Shown: piece by piece, positions 46,213 through 55,171 of the stretch
Position numbering within the stretch: the stretch's first letter is position 1
How the letters are laid out: each line of letters opens with the position of its first letter
Assembly: GCF_030646925.1 (NCBI RefSeq)
Contig: NZ_JAUSKL010000066.1
Location: forward strand, 52,947 to 116,946
Direction: 5' to 3'
Source of the DNA: Candidatus Binatus sp.
GTDB taxonomy: Bacteria > Desulfobacterota > Binatia > Binatales > Binataceae
Length of the DNA stretch: 64,000 nucleotides
Translations under genes and position numbers: made by a program
The notes under the pieces: model-generated
What the model saw: only the letters and a program-made list of their open reading frames with translations
Told to the model about the DNA's origin: nothing
Databases searched by the model: none

Positions 46213-46407
46213 CTATTCCTCGGGCTTTTCGATTGTGACTTTGCCCGCTGCGATTTCGCGGAGCGCGGTCACGACTTCCTTGTTGTCCGACTCGACCAGT
46301 GGCCGCGCACCCTTCAGCAATTGCTTGGCGCGGCGCGCCCCGCCGAGCACTAGCTCGAAACGATTGGGGATATGTTCGAGGCAATCCTCGACTGTAATTC
46401 GTGCCAT
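46213..46407 (-). CDS. rpoZ: RNA polymerase omega subunit
   Basis: A 64-residue protein: [38 protein letters not shown] and the helical tail with [13 protein letters not shown] are the omega signature. The length is short but normal for deltaproteobacteria. It supports RNA polymerase assembly. It sits 127 bases upstream of rpoH on the same strand. Confidence 0.95.
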   Translation of the reverse strand: MARITVEDCLEHIPNRFELVLGGARRAKQLLKGARPLVESDNKEVVTALREIAAGKVTIEKPEE

Positions 46408-46603
46408 TGGTATCGATTGTCCAGCCCGCGGCGGGTCTTGTCAACGCGCCTCGGTGGCGCATACTGGCGGCGACTTCGCGAACCAGCCTGATGATTAACG
46501 GCCGAATGACTTCCGCAGATAAAATCGAAGAAAACGGGTTGCCCTCAGTTTGATCGTGATTCTAACGAAACGAGAGGCGCGGGTACTCAAGGATGACCGA
46601 TTC

Positions 46604-48373
46604 ATGATGAATGCCGGCGACACATCCGCACGCAAATGCTCAATCCGCGGCGCGATCGGTGCGATTTCCTTGGCGATAGCGATGCTCGCGACAGCGGCGA
46701 CGCCGCCGCATGCGATCGCGGGCGAGGCGAGTTCCGTGCTCCGTGGCAATCATCCCGACGAGGCGGCCGAGCTGGCGCAGGAGGGCAATGCCCCCGCCTC
46801 GCGGCAGCTTACGATGCATCTGATGCTCGCGTTGAATCATCGCGGCGAGCTCGAACGGCTGCTCTTGGAGCAGCAGAATCCGTCGTCGCCGGAGTACCGA
46901 CGTTGGCTCAGGCCGGATGAATTCACACGCCGCTTCGGACCTACCGCCGCTCAAATCGAAAAGGTGAGCCGATGGCTCCGCAGCAGTGGTTTTACGGTCG
47001 AATCGGCGAGCGCGGCGACCCGCACGATTACTTTCACCGGCAAGGTTGCCCAGGCCGAGCAGGCATTCGGCGTGAAGATCGCGGCGACCGCGGACGGCGC
47101 TACCTTCGCCAATACGACTGACCCCGCGATTCCGGCGGACCTGGCGCCGATGATCGATTCGATCCAGGGCCTCGACAACACGCTGCATGCGGCTCCGCAG
47201 ATGCATCGCAGGCGCTCCGACGCGCCGGTCTCGAGCGCGGGCGCTCCCAACGCGATCGTCAACGGGCAGGGACCGGCGTTCGGGCCCGCCGATCAGTACA
47301 CCTTCTATAACCAGACTCCGCTGCTCGACTCGGGTATCGACGGCAGCGGCGCGGACTGTATCGCGCTGGTCGAGGATTCGAACTTCGACACGCCGAGCCT
47401 CGCCGCGTTCAACTCGCAGTTCGAATTGCCTGCTTTCAACGGCGGCAACTTTGCGAGAACGTTCCCCACCACCGATCCAGGCGTCAACGGCGACGCAATC
47501 GAAGCGATCGTGGATATAAACTACGCGCACGCGACCGCGCCGGGCACGCCAATCAAGGCTTATATCGGCAATCAAAGCAATTCGACTACGGCGCTCGGAA
47601 TCCTCGACGCGCTGGTAAAAGCGGTGAAGGACAATAGCTGCGGCGCGATCTCGATCAGCTTCGGCGTTTGCGGCGGCAGCAAAAAATTCTATCGGGCGCT
47701 CGACGGAGTTTTCGCCCAGGCCAATTCGCAAGGACAATCGGTGTTCGTCGCGTCGGGCGACACCGGCTCGGCGGGACTGGTATTCAACAAGCGAACGCAT
47801 GCTTGCGACCCCAGTGCGAAGCCGAGCGTGACCGAGATTGCGGCATCGCCACACGTCAGTTCGATCGGCGGGACGCAGTTCAGCGCCAACTTCGACGGCA
47901 GCGGCAACGATGTCGGCTTCGTCGCGGAGGGCGTGTGGAACGATTCCGCGGGCGCGAGCGGCGGCGGCAAGAGCAAGGTATTCAAAAAGCCCGCGTTTCA
48001 GCAGGGAGTGACTCCCAAAAAAGACAAGAAGCGCGATATCCCGGATATTTCGATCGCGGCGAGTCCCGACACGCCCGGATATTTCTTCGGTGAATCGGGC
48101 GCGGTCAATTGCTGTGTCGGCGGCACCAGCGTGAGCACGCCGATCTGGGCGGCGATCGCGCAGTTGATCGCGCAATCGAAGTCGGCGGGCCGCGTCGGCA
48201 ATATCAATTCGCGCCTGTACCAACTCGGCGCGAGCGGCAGTGCTGCGATTCGCGATGTCACTGCGGGCAACAATCACTTCGGCAGCGCGGCCGGTTTCAA
48301 TGCCGGCCCGGGCTTCGATCTTGCGACCGGATGGGGCACGCCGGATATCGCGGCCTTCGTCGAGAACTTTTAG
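46604..48373 (+). CDS. Secreted sedolisin-type peptidase (S53) with pro-domain
   Basis: A 589-residue protein from ATG 46604, preceded by AAGGATGA. A signal peptide (IGAISLAIAMLATAATPPHA) is followed by a pro-kumamolisin activation domain (about residues 50-185). The catalytic domain has Glu and Asp in DAIEAIVDINYAHATAPG, Ser in GGTSVSTPIWAAIA and the Ca-site end GFDLATGWGTPD. Sedolisins are acid-active serine-carboxyl peptidases, exported here perhaps through the type II system or by the Sec route. A terminator follows. Confidence 0.93.
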   Translation: MMNAGDTSARKCSIRGAIGAISLAIAMLATAATPPHAIAGEASSVLRGNHPDEAAELAQEGNAPASRQLTMHLMLALNHRGELERLLLEQQNPSSPEYRRWLRPDEFTRRFGPTAAQIEKVSRWLRSSGFTVESASAATRTITFTGKVAQAEQAFGVKIAATADGATFANTTDPAIPADLAPMIDSIQGLDNTLHAAPQMHRRRSDAPVSSAGAPNAIVNGQGPAFGPADQYTFYNQTPLLDSGIDGSGADCIALVEDSNFDTPSLAAFNSQFELPAFNGGNFARTFPTTDPGVNGDAIEAIVDINYAHATAPGTPIKAYIGNQSNSTTALGILDALVKAVKDNSCGAISISFGVCGGSKKFYRALDGVFAQANSQGQSVFVASGDTGSAGLVFNKRTHACDPSAKPSVTEIAASPHVSSIGGTQFSANFDGSGNDVGFVAEGVWNDSAGASGGGKSKVFKKPAFQQGVTPKKDKKRDIPDISIAASPDTPGYFFGESGAVNCCVGGTSVSTPIWAAIAQLIAQSKSAGRVGNINSRLYQLGASGSAAIRDVTAGNNHFGSAAGFNAGPGFDLATGWGTPDIAAFVENF

Positions 48374-48403
48374 GGCCGAGTCGCTCGCGCAATTTAGAAA
48401 ATG

Positions 48404-48438
48404 AAAACGGCTCCCGATTCGGGAGCCGTTTTCTTTCT
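48404..48438 (+). terminator. Rho-independent terminator after the sedolisin gene
   Basis: AAAACGGCTCCC (48404-48415) pairs with GGGAGCCGTTTT (48421-48432), loop GATTC, then TTCTTTCTT. It lies 30 bases after the stop codon. Confidence 0.9.
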
Positions 48439-48440
48439 TA

Positions 48441-48504
48441 GGCGGAGCTTTCGCGACGCACGAGCGCAGCGAGTCCCGAGGCGCGGCGAAGCGTAGTCGA
48501 GGGT
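48441..48504 (+). repeat. Dispersed intergenic repeat, family A, copy 2
   Basis: Reads GGCGGAGCTTTCGCGACGCA, CGAGCGCAGCGAGTCCCGAG and GCGTAGTCGAGGGT. It matches 5801-5860 and, inverted, 49319-49420 and 49437-49497. The peroxiredoxin gene lies between these copies. Confidence 0.75.
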
Positions 48505-48513
48505 ATATCCTAA

Positions 48514-49152
48514 TTAGTCGCCGGGATATGGCGTGATGCGCAGATACGGCTTCACCACCTTGTAGCCCTTGGGGAACTTCTGCTTCAGGACCTCGGGATC
48601 CTGCAGCGACGGCACGATGATGCAATCGTCGCCCTTCTTCCAATCCGCGCCGGTTGCAACCGAATACTTGTCGGTCAGTTGCAGCGAATCGATCGAGCGC
48701 AGGATTTCCTGGAAGTTGCGACCGGTGCTCGCGGGATAGGTCAAGGTCAGCCGAATCTTCTTGTTGTTATCGATCACGAAGACCGAGCGCACCGTCAGCG
48801 TGTCGTTCCACTCGGGATGGATCATGTCGTAGAGCTTCGCGACTTTCTTGTCCGCGTCGCCGAGGATCGGGAAATTCAGCTTGACGTTCTGCGTTTCCTC
48901 GATGTCCTTGATCCATTTCTTGTGCGACTCGACGTCGTCCACACTGACACCGATCGCCTTGATATTGCGCTTGTCGAATTCCGGCTTCAGCTTGGCGACG
49001 GTGCCGAGTTCAGTGGTGCAAACCGGCGTGAAATCCTTCGGATGCGAAAATAGAATCGCCCATTTGTCGCCGATCCAGTCATGGAACCGGATCGTTCCCT
49101 CCGTCGATTCCTGCGTGAAATCTGGCGCGACGCTTCCGATGTGTAGTCCCAT
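48514..49152 (-). CDS. 1-Cys peroxiredoxin (Prx6 type)
   Basis: A 212-residue peroxidase with the peroxidatic Cys45 in HPKDFTPVCTTELG. No resolving Cys partner is in the C-terminal half that would suit 2-Cys types, and the long C-terminal domain (PSLQDPEVLKQKFPKGYK, KPYLRITPYPGD) is the Prx6 hallmark. It reduces hydroperoxides in the cytoplasm. Here the peroxidatic residue is Cys, not Sec. Confidence 0.95.
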   Translation of the reverse strand: MGLHIGSVAPDFTQESTEGTIRFHDWIGDKWAILFSHPKDFTPVCTTELGTVAKLKPEFDKRNIKAIGVSVDDVESHKKWIKDIEETQNVKLNFPILGDADKKVAKLYDMIHPEWNDTLTVRSVFVIDNNKKIRLTLTYPASTGRNFQEILRSIDSLQLTDKYSVATGADWKKGDDCIIVPSLQDPEVLKQKFPKGYKVVKPYLRITPYPGD

Positions 49153-49500
49153 AATAGTTCACCTGCCTTTATTTTTGGTCGTGATCCGCATCGGATTTTA
49201 ATCCGCAACTACGGCCCGTTTTGATTAAGATGATAAATCAGACTCAGTAAGTTATCTATTACGAGGAACATTATTCGCGCGTCAAAAATGAATCAAGTGG
49301 TGCGACATTTAAGAGATGCCCCTCGACTCCGCTATCTGACCGATTAGCGATTCGGCCCTCTGGCCCGAATCGGCTTCGCGCCGCCTCGGGAACGCCTGCG
49401 GCGTTGGCTCGCGAAAGCTCCGTTTTATAAAGATATGCCCCTCGACTACGCTTTGCTCCGCCTCGGGAACGCCTGCGGCGTTGGCTCGCGAAAGCTCGCC
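49153..49500. repeat. Gene-free stretch with two inverted family A repeat copies
   Basis: Copies at 49319-49420 and 49437-49497 share 40 identical bases (49381-49420 and 49458-49497; CCGCCTCGGGAACGCCTGCG onwards) and the lead-in GCCCCTCGACTxCGCT. They are in opposite orientation to the copy at 48441. The part near 49160-49270 is AT-rich and probably holds the peroxiredoxin promoter. Confidence 0.75.
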
Positions 49501-49501
49501 C

Positions 49502-50305
49502 TTATTTCTTGATCTTGCCGAAATCAGGCTTGCGCTTCTCCAAAAACGCCGAGACGTATTCCTTATGCTCGGGGCTGACGTAGCATTTTTCGAGCGCGAA
49601 ACCCTCGAAGGCCATCGCGGTCTCGAGGGTGCCGTCGAGTCCTTGGTAAAGCGCGCGGCGCGTGAATGTGAGCGACGTCGGCGAGCATTGCAGCATGTCG
49701 CCGGCGAGTTCGTGAGCCGTCGCGACCAGGTCCGCCTGCGGCACGACCCGGCTGACTAGGCCCATCGCGAGGCATTCGGACGCGGGATACTGGCGTCCCG
49801 TCAGCATCATCTCGGCGGTGCGCGACAGTCCGATCAGGCGCGGCATCAGGTAGCTCGAGCCGAGCTCGCTCATCAGGCCGACGCGCGGAAAAATCACGCC
49901 CATCTTGGCGTTGTCCGACGCGATTCGAACGTCGCACAGCAGCGTCATCGTGCATCCGACGCCCAGCGCGAAGCCGTTAATCGACGCGATCGTCGGCTTG
50001 GATAGATTGCGCATTACGAATGGCATCGAGGGCGTGTGTTGAACCCGCTCGCCCTGGTCCTGTTTGGTTTCGCGCGCCTTGATCTGCGAAGCGAACATGC
50101 TCATATCGGCGCCGGCGCAGAACGCGCGCTCGCCGGCGCCAGTCATGATGATCACGCGCGCGTTGTCGTCGGCGTCGGCACGCAGCATCGCGTCGGTGAT
50201 CTCCGCGCCCATCGTGGCGGTGTAGGCATTCATCTTGGCCGGGCGATTCAGAGTAATCGTCGCGATCTCGTCTGCGACATCGTACAGGATCGTTTCGTAT
50301 GCCAT
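49502..50305 (-). CDS. Enoyl-CoA hydratase/isomerase (crotonase) family protein
   Basis: A 267-residue crotonase. The oxyanion motifs are FCAGADMSMF near residue 62 and NGFALGVGCTMTLLCD near 110; FPRVGLMSELGSSYLMPR near 140 includes a Glu at the catalytic location. The family hydrates or isomerises acyl-CoA substrates; the exact one is unknown. It differs clearly from the crotonase at 20686. A small basic protein gene lies 74 bases upstream on the same strand. Confidence 0.92.
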   Translation of the reverse strand: MAYETILYDVADEIATITLNRPAKMNAYTATMGAEITDAMLRADADDNARVIIMTGAGERAFCAGADMSMFASQIKARETKQDQGERVQHTPSMPFVMRNLSKPTIASINGFALGVGCTMTLLCDVRIASDNAKMGVIFPRVGLMSELGSSYLMPRLIGLSRTAEMMLTGRQYPASECLAMGLVSRVVPQADLVATAHELAGDMLQCSPTSLTFTRRALYQGLDGTLETAMAFEGFALEKCYVSPEHKEYVSAFLEKRKPDFGKIKK

Positions 50306-50372
50306 CGCTGACTCCGTGCGGATTCTGGCGCGCGCCGGGGCGCTCCGGCCCCCGCGCGTACTCAGGTTGGAT

Positions 50373-50395
50373 GCGGTCGTTACGACCGCTTTTTC
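50373..50395 (+). terminator. Terminator-like hairpin reading on the plus strand
   Basis: GCGGTCG-TTA-CGACCGC followed by TTTTTCTT. It overlaps the stop codon of the minus-strand basic protein gene. A plus-strand transcript that would use it is not obvious. Confidence 0.5.
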
Positions 50396-50490
50396 TTGGT
50401 ATGCCGGCGCGACTCGCGGGTCTTCGCTTGCAGCCGCGATTTCTTGCGTTTGCGCCGACGCTTGATTTCCTTCTGCCTTTCGCTTGCCAT
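50380..50490 (-). CDS. Very small basic protein (36 residues)
   Basis: ATG 50490, preceded by AGAGGA, opens a 36-codon frame: MASERQKEIKRRRKRKKSRL, then QAKTRESRRHTKKKRS and TAA. More than half of the residues are Lys or Arg. Such tiny basic proteins with a KEIKRRR-type start occur in deltaproteobacterial genomes and resemble ribosome-associated or RNA-binding peptides; that role is inference. It is too short for usual gene-calling limits. Confidence 0.65.
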   Translation of the reverse strand: MASERQKEIKRRRKRKKSRLQAKTRESRRHTKKKRS

Positions 50491-50503
50491 CTATCCTCTC
50501 TTA

Positions 50504-51325
50504 TTAGTCCAGCGGGACCGTTCGTTCCACCTTCGCGCCCGACTCTAGATGCACCCCCGCCGTCGTTGTGAACGGCTTGCCCTTGCCGGATTTGTTCTCC
50601 ACATAGATATCGTAGTCGCCGGGGTCGAGCTTGAATCGATGCTCGCTGGCGGGCCCGCTCTCCATCACTTTGCTCTGCGTGCCGGCGCGCAGAATCACTA
50701 CTCGCGTCGAATTGTCGAGCGGAATTTTCGACATCACCGTTTGCACCAGCAACTCCGCCGGAACCACTTCGTCCATCGTCAGGCGCTGGCGATGCCCCGG
50801 CTCGAGTTTGACCGCGTGCCAATCGTAGCCCTGCGGCGGCGCATCGACGTGCACGTCCACCATGTTCGGCGCGAACAGATGCTTGTCGCCGGTCAGCATG
50901 CTCGCGACTTTGGTGTGCGGCGGATCGGTGGTCGTTACGAGCACGCCGAAGCCGGGATCCTTGCCGGTGCGATCCTTCACGCTGACTTCCACCACCGCGA
51001 CGTTGGTGATCAGCACCGTATGCGTGCGCCCGGCTTCGATCGTCACGTTATCTTTGGTGATCTGGCCGCCGATGATCGGCATCACGAGTTTATATTCGCC
51101 CGGCGGCAGCGCGATCGTGCCACCCGGGAGCACCTGGCCAGCCTCTTTGCCGTTCGATTCGATCAGACGGGCGGGATTTTTCGCGCCGGCGCCCAACTCG
51201 CCCATCACGTCGAGCTTGAGATTGCCGGTCGCGGCGGCCCTTGCGGAACTCGCAACGAGAATCGCGCACAAAATCGCGGTGGCGATGTACGACGCCGCAA
51301 GCGGCCGAAGCTGTCTCGTTCGCAT
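50504..51325 (-). CDS. Secreted beta-domain protein (carboxypeptidase-regulatory/PEGA-like)
   Basis: A 273-residue protein with a signal peptide (ASYIATAILCAILVASSARA, cut near residue 30). The mature chain is made of beta-sandwich-like units: LPPGEYKLVMPIIGGQ, VTIEAGRTHTVLI and LDPGDYDIYVENKSGKGKPF, which have the PxGxYxL turn common to carboxypeptidase-regulatory-like and PEGA-like domains. It is probably periplasmic or surface-bound. No catalytic motif. It ends 13 bases before the small basic gene begins on the same strand. Confidence 0.65.
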   Translation of the reverse strand: MRTRQLRPLAASYIATAILCAILVASSARAAATGNLKLDVMGELGAGAKNPARLIESNGKEAGQVLPGGTIALPPGEYKLVMPIIGGQITKDNVTIEAGRTHTVLITNVAVVEVSVKDRTGKDPGFGVLVTTTDPPHTKVASMLTGDKHLFAPNMVDVHVDAPPQGYDWHAVKLEPGHRQRLTMDEVVPAELLVQTVMSKIPLDNSTRVVILRAGTQSKVMESGPASEHRFKLDPGDYDIYVENKSGKGKPFTTTAGVHLESGAKVERTVPLD

Positions 51326-51438
51326 AATCGGAGAGTCACATCATATGGACGCGACGATGATCGCGCCAACGATCTAATCGACGTCGCCATTTGATAGCCG
51401 CGCGTTGTTTGCGCCACAATCGCACCGCGTCGAAAAAT

Positions 51439-53106
51439 ATGAATCGAAAATACGACATCCCGGTACTTATCGTCGGCGCAGGACCCGTTGGCCTGATGCT
51501 CGCGTGCGAGCTGGTTCGTCACGGTGTCGAGTGCCGCATCATCGACAAGGCCGGCGCGGCGAGCGACAAGTCGAAGGCGCTCGGCATCCACGCCCGCACG
51601 CTCGAAATTTTCGACAACATCGCCATCGCGGACGAGATGATCGCGGCGGGGCACAAGGGCCACGGCATTTCGGCATACTCCGGCGGCAAGCGCATCGCGC
51701 ACGTCTCACTCGATCAAATCCCGAGCCGCTACCAGTTCGTGCTGATGCTCCCGCAGAACGAGACCGAGCGGATGCTGGCGAAACATCTTGCGTCGCTTGG
51801 AGTGCAGGTCGAGCGCAGCGTCGAGTTGAGCGGTTTCACACAGGATGGCGACGGCGTCATCGCGACGCTTAAAGCCGCCGACGGGCGCGAGGAAAAATGC
51901 CACTCGGCGTGGCTCGCCGGATGCGACGGTGCGCACAGCACGGTGCGTCACACGCTTGGCCTCGAGTTCGAGGGCGAGCAATACGAGGAAAGTTTCTGGC
52001 TCGCCGACGTGTTGCTCGATTTCCGCGAAGCCGACGACGAATTGTATGCGTACGCTGGTAACGAAGAGATGGCGGTGCTGTTCCCGATGGGGCATCAGCG
52101 CTGGCGTATCGTCGGGACGCGGGGTCCCGCCGAGGGCGACGCGGCGCCGACGCTTCCAGAAGTGCAAACGATGCTCGACAAGCTGATCGGGGGTGGCGTG
52201 CGCGCGCACGATCCGTTCTGGCTCGCTCATTTCAGCATCAGCCGCCGCCGCGTGAAGCAATATAATGTCGGGCGCGCGTTTCTCTGCGGCGATGCGGCGC
52301 ATATCCACAGTCCCGCGGGCGGGCAGGGGATGAATACCGGCTTGCAGGACGCGCACAATCTCGCGTGGAAACTCGCGCTGGTCGCGAACGGCGACGCTAA
52401 ACCCGAGTTGCTCGCGAGCTATCAGGCCGAGCGGCATCCAGTCGCGGCCGAAGTTTTGAGAGAGACCGACATGATGACGCGAGTCATCACGCTTCGAAGC
52501 CCGATTGCGAAGAAGGTGCGCGATCGGCTCGCGCCGATTTTCTCGGCGCTCGAAGTCGTGCAGGATCGCGCGAGCCGCGCGCTTTCAGAGACTGCGGTGA
52601 ACTACCGCCGTAGCCCGATCGTCAGCGAGCATCGGAGCGGACTGGTCGAAAGCATCCAGCGCGCGGGCGCATCGGGCGTTGGCGCATGGTACGACTTCGC
52701 GCACGGACCCGCGCCCGGCGATCGCGCGCCCGACGTCGAGTACGCGATGATCGATTCGGGCGAGGTGCGCCGCCTGAACGAAGTGATGCGCGGGCCGAAC
52801 TTCAATCTGCTGCTTTTTTCCGGCATCGAGGACGATCGAGATCTTTCCGATTTGTTTGCGATCGCCGACAGCGTGAAGGGTCGCTTCGGCACTCACGTGA
52901 GCGCGCATCTGATTGATGCGAGCGATGCGCCGCAGTCTCATCCGCACGTGACGTTGATTCGCGACTTGAGTCACCTGATTCATCGCGCATACGGCGCGGG
53001 TTCGCGATGCATCTACCTGATCCGTCCCGACGGCTACGTCGGCTTCCGCGCGCAACCGCCCGACCAGGCAAGCCTGCTCGCAAACCTGGGCAACATTTTA
53101 AAATAG
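51439..53106 (+). CDS. FAD-dependent aromatic-ring hydroxylase-type monooxygenase
   Basis: A 555-residue class A flavoprotein monooxygenase from ATG 51439. The FAD GxGxxG motif is VLIVGAGPVGLMLACE, the DG motif is AGCDGAHSTVRH near residue 155 and the GD motif is FLCGDAAHIHSPAGGQGMNTG near residue 285. The C-terminal 150 residues form the thioredoxin-like domain of the phenol hydroxylase/PheA-TfdB group. Substrates are usually phenols or polyketide-type aromatics; this one is unknown. A CocE-type hydrolase gene follows after 29 bases and may be in the same operon. Confidence 0.93.
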   Translation: MNRKYDIPVLIVGAGPVGLMLACELVRHGVECRIIDKAGAASDKSKALGIHARTLEIFDNIAIADEMIAAGHKGHGISAYSGGKRIAHVSLDQIPSRYQFVLMLPQNETERMLAKHLASLGVQVERSVELSGFTQDGDGVIATLKAADGREEKCHSAWLAGCDGAHSTVRHTLGLEFEGEQYEESFWLADVLLDFREADDELYAYAGNEEMAVLFPMGHQRWRIVGTRGPAEGDAAPTLPEVQTMLDKLIGGGVRAHDPFWLAHFSISRRRVKQYNVGRAFLCGDAAHIHSPAGGQGMNTGLQDAHNLAWKLALVANGDAKPELLASYQAERHPVAAEVLRETDMMTRVITLRSPIAKKVRDRLAPIFSALEVVQDRASRALSETAVNYRRSPIVSEHRSGLVESIQRAGASGVGAWYDFAHGPAPGDRAPDVEYAMIDSGEVRRLNEVMRGPNFNLLLFSGIEDDRDLSDLFAIADSVKGRFGTHVSAHLIDASDAPQSHPHVTLIRDLSHLIHRAYGAGSRCIYLIRPDGYVGFRAQPPDQASLLANLGNILK

Positions 53107-53135
53107 TATTGCTCAAATAAAATCGAGGTGCACCG

Positions 53136-54872
53136 ATGGCGCGAATAATCGTCGAAAAAAATATCGAAGTTCCGATGCGCGACGGATGCGTGCTCCGCGC
53201 CGACTTGTTCCGGCCCGACACGCCGGAAAAGTTGCCCGTGCTGCTGAATCGCACGCCCTACAACAAGGCGATGCCGATGGTGTTCACCGGCACGCTGGAC
53301 GCGATTCGCGCCGCCGAGGCCGGCTACAACGTGATGGTGCAGGATTGCCGCGGGCGCTTCACCTCCGACGGCGTGTGGGATTGTTTCACAGTCGAGCCAC
53401 GCGACGGATACGACACGATCGAATGGGCGGCGCGCCAAGCGTGGGCAAACGGCAGCGTCGGCACTTACGGCGCGTCGTACATGGGCGCCACGCAATGGCT
53501 GGCCGCAAAAGAGTCGCCGCCGAGTCTCAAAGCGATGGTCCCGTCGATCACCGCGAGCGACTACCACGACGGCTGGACTTATCAGGGCGGCGCGTTTTCG
53601 CTGTTCTTCAACGTTAGCTGGACGATGGCGGGGCTCGCGCCGCCGCAGTTGCTCCGCGCGCGCGGCGACAATCCGTTGGTGATCGGCGAACTTGGCGCAG
53701 TCATGAGTTCGATCGACGTGATGCGCGAGAAAATGAAGTTCGCACCGCTCAAGGAATTCCCGATGTTCCGCGCCGGCGCACCGTACTTCTTCGATTGGCT
53801 CGCGCATCCCGCCTACGACCAGTACTGGAAGGCGCTGTCGATCGAGGAGAGTCACGCGAAGATTAATGTGCCCGCGCTCAATATCGGCGGATGGTACGAC
53901 ATCTTCCAGGGCGGCACGCTGCGCAATTTCAGCGGGATGCGATCGCATGGACCGGCGGGTGCGGCGCGCACCGGCAATCGACTGATCGTCGGGCCGTGGA
54001 GTCACGCGGTGCCGTTTTCGAATCTCGTCGGCGCAGTAGATTTCGGCATTCGCTCGAGTCCGATTTCGGTGGACATCGACGGCGCGCAACTTCGCTTTTT
54101 CGATCAATATCTGAAAGGCAAGCCAGCCGGTGACGACGCGCCGGTGCGCCTCTTCGTGATGGGCATCAACGAGTGGCGCGACGAAACCGAGTGGCCGATT
54201 GCGCGCACCGAATGGCGCCGCTACTACCTGCATAGCCGCGGCAGCGCCAACAGCCTGTACGGCGACGGCGCGCTCTCGACCGACGCACCCGGCCACGATC
54301 CTGCCGACACGTTTCTCTACAATCCGATCGACCCGGTGCCGACGGTCGGCGGCGGTCTATGCTGCTATGCGGGCGCGTTGCAGGGTGGCGCATTCGATCA
54401 GCAAGCGGTTGAGCATCGCGCCGACGTGCTAGTTTACTCGACCGAGCCGCTCGCAACCGACGTCGAAGTGACCGGCCCGATCGAGCTTACTCTCTACGCG
54501 TCGTCGTCGTCGCCCGACACCGACTTCACCGCGAAGCTGGTCGATGTAAGCCCGTGCGGCGCCGCGATCAATCTGACGGATGGAATCATCCGCGCGCGAT
54601 GGCGCCAGTCGCGCTCGACACCCGCGATGCTCACGCCCGGCCGCGTCGAGGAATTCAAGATCGACCTGTGGAGCACGTCGAACGTGTTCAAGCAGGGGCA
54701 TCGGATTCGGCTCGAGGTCAGCTCGTCGAACTTCCCGCGCTTCGATCGCAATCCGAACACCGGGCACGACTTGTTCGCCGACGCCGAGATGCGTCCCGCG
54801 ATGCAAACCGTGATGCACGACGCCAGCTTCGCGTCGTACCTGACGCTACCTGTGATCCCGGCGCGGAGGTAG
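53136..54872 (+). CDS. CocE/NonD-type (X-Pro dipeptidyl-peptidase S15 family) hydrolase
   Basis: A 578-residue hydrolase: RDGCVLRADLFRP opening, the nucleophile elbow GTYGASYMGATQ near residue 110 (catalytic Ser), then the Asp/His part and the C-terminal beta-jellyroll (PIELTLYASSSSPDTDFTAK, GHRIRLEVSSSNFPRFDRNP). The family includes cocaine esterase, glutaryl-7-ACA acylase and X-Pro peptidases. The substrate is unknown. GAGGTG precedes the ATG. Together with the upstream monooxygenase it suggests a two-step degradation of an ester- or amide-bearing aromatic; this is inference. Confidence 0.9.
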   Translation: MARIIVEKNIEVPMRDGCVLRADLFRPDTPEKLPVLLNRTPYNKAMPMVFTGTLDAIRAAEAGYNVMVQDCRGRFTSDGVWDCFTVEPRDGYDTIEWAARQAWANGSVGTYGASYMGATQWLAAKESPPSLKAMVPSITASDYHDGWTYQGGAFSLFFNVSWTMAGLAPPQLLRARGDNPLVIGELGAVMSSIDVMREKMKFAPLKEFPMFRAGAPYFFDWLAHPAYDQYWKALSIEESHAKINVPALNIGGWYDIFQGGTLRNFSGMRSHGPAGAARTGNRLIVGPWSHAVPFSNLVGAVDFGIRSSPISVDIDGAQLRFFDQYLKGKPAGDDAPVRLFVMGINEWRDETEWPIARTEWRRYYLHSRGSANSLYGDGALSTDAPGHDPADTFLYNPIDPVPTVGGGLCCYAGALQGGAFDQQAVEHRADVLVYSTEPLATDVEVTGPIELTLYASSSSPDTDFTAKLVDVSPCGAAINLTDGIIRARWRQSRSTPAMLTPGRVEEFKIDLWSTSNVFKQGHRIRLEVSSSNFPRFDRNPNTGHDLFADAEMRPAMQTVMHDASFASYLTLPVIPARR

Positions 54873-54900
54873 CGAAGTAAGGCCGAAGCGCCTCCTAATA

Positions 54901-55074
54901 CCTCGCCCGCTTTGTTGCGGGAGAGGTCGCCGAAGCGCGCCAGCCGCGAAGCCGACTTCGGGCCGAAGGGCCGAATCGCCTCTACGATAGAGAGGCGGAT
55001 GAGGGTGCAGCCGTCGCGCGACAGGAGAAGATCCGGGATTCTTCGCTACGGCAGCCTCCGCTCTGAATGACAAA
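54901..55074 (-). repeat. Dispersed intergenic repeat, family B, copy 3 (inverted)
   Basis: The reverse complement carries CTCTCCCGCAACAAAGCGGG, a palindromic GGCCCTTCGGCCCGAAGTCG and TCCGGGATTCTTCGCTA-type end pieces in the same order as 37321-37485. It fills the gap between the CocE-type hydrolase and glgX genes. Confidence 0.75.
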
Positions 55075-55171
55075 GTGGTGCGGTTCGCTCGGTACCGAAG
55101 AATTCACAAGCTCTCAGAATGACAAAAGGAGAAGCCTCGGCTCAGGTCTTCCAATCTCATCCGTTCGCGAT

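Noticed and set aside
46640..48643. 667-codon open frame antisense to the sedolisin gene
   Set aside because: Shadow of a strong plus-strand gene with signal peptide and catalytic motifs.
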